NCBI GenBank assembly: GCA_041946865.1
Contig: JBHGBF010000322.1
Location: 1 to 5,021, forward strand
Direction of reading: 5' to 3'
Length of the DNA: 5,021 nt
Source: RPQK01 sp041946865
GTDB lineage: Bacteria > Acidobacteriota > UBA6911 > RPQK01
The notes under the pieces were generated by a model. It was given only the letters and a program-made list of their open reading frames with translations, was not told where the DNA came from and searched no databases. The position numbers and the translations under genes were made by a program. This document shows, in pieces, positions 4,917 to 5,021 of this stretch. Within the stretch, counting starts at the first letter, position 1, and each line of letters begins with the position of its first letter.

Positions 4917-5021
4917 AAAGCGGTTACCCTTGCGGGTAATGACAGTCCATGACCGGACTTCCTCCACTCCTCCCACCGGGATGATGAGCTTCCCGTTCTC
5001 AGCCAATTGATTCAACAAGGG
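4911..5021 (-). pseudogene. pcm: C-terminal part of protein-L-isoaspartate O-methyltransferase (Pcm), truncated
   Basis: Entering from the right edge on the minus strand, the frame reads PLLNQLAENGKLIIPVGG, then after a short gap SWTVITRKGNRF. The L-x-x-GG/NGKLIIPVG strand and turn followed by a strand ending in a T-R-K-G-x-R/x-F motif are typical of the late part of Pcm. That enzyme uses S-adenosylmethionine to methylate isoaspartate in damaged proteins. The usual closing segment, of the form RFVPLVG, is absent in all three minus frames. The open frame instead runs on through the MFS terminator and antisense to the MFS gene as far as 4158, with no stop. The 3' end therefore looks lost or frameshifted at about 4910. 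Only about 37 codons are visible, so the identification is moderate. Confidence 0.5.
4924..4939. repeat. Small perfect hairpin inside the Pcm remnant
   Basis: TTACCC (4924-4929) pairs with GGGTAA (4934-4939). Read on the minus strand the loop is GCAA, a stable GNRA tetraloop, followed by CCGCTTT. It lies within the Pcm reading frame and may be chance, or a weak leftward terminator that now ends the truncated gene. Confidence 0.35.

Noticed and set aside
4158..5018. 286-codon minus-strand open frame
   Set aside because: Only the first 37 codons or so resemble a real protein (Pcm). The rest is antisense to the MFS gene, hydrophilic and of low complexity, so the whole frame is not one gene.
1..5021. 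CRISPR array, complete insertion sequence, toxin-antitoxin or defence genes
   Set aside because: I found no regularly spaced repeats, transposase or recombinase motifs, paired small toxin and antitoxin genes, or nuclease or helicase domains on either strand.

Overview
This is a GC-rich bacterial window carrying five intact protein genes, with a gene remnant at the right edge and an unidentified structured segment at the left edge. A short PC4-type single-stranded-DNA-binding protein, a NifV-type homocitrate synthase and the overall base composition suggest an anaerobic or diazotrophic environmental bacterium, perhaps a Desulfobacterota-like lineage. That assignment is inference, because the window has no ribosomal or other phylogenetic marker.

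Layout. (1) Positions 1-365 hold no gene I can name. The stretch contains several hairpins, an AT-rich island near 237-274, and a leftward reading frame open to the window edge; it may be the end of a repeated or mobile element. (2) A leftward two-gene operon, 1534 to 366, encodes a ROK-family sugar kinase with a TTG start and a small PC4 protein, joined by an ATGA stop/start overlap. (3) Divergent from it, 70 bp away, lies a rightward GmhA-like SIS-domain protein (1605-2192) whose metal/catalytic positions differ from classical phosphoheptose isomerase. (4) Convergent with that gene is a leftward NifV-type homocitrate synthase (3425 to 2268), re-started here at an internal ATG. (5) Divergent from nifV, across 258 bp, is a rightward 12-helix MFS transporter (3684-4862), followed by a strong intrinsic terminator. 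(6) At 4911-5021 on the minus strand is what looks like the C-terminal part of protein-L-isoaspartate methyltransferase (Pcm). It lacks its usual last segment and has no plausible stop.

How the parts may work together. The kinase and the SIS protein both belong to families acting on sugars or sugar phosphates and share one control region, so they may serve one carbohydrate or cell-envelope pathway. NifV and the transporter also share one control region. There the same 10-bp element, TGCTCCCAGG, lies 1-2 bp upstream of the -35 box of each promoter, in the same orientation relative to transcription. This suggests co-regulation by one factor and is the most testable regulatory signal in the window. 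The nifV promoter sits so close to its ATG that the transcript should be nearly leaderless, which fits the lack of a ribosome binding site.

I found no CRISPR array, rRNA, convincing tRNA, complete insertion sequence, toxin-antitoxin pair or defence system. I do not see a clearly new biological system here. The best leads are the paired promoter element, the non-canonical SIS active site, the PC4-kinase coupling and the two broken or unexplained edges.
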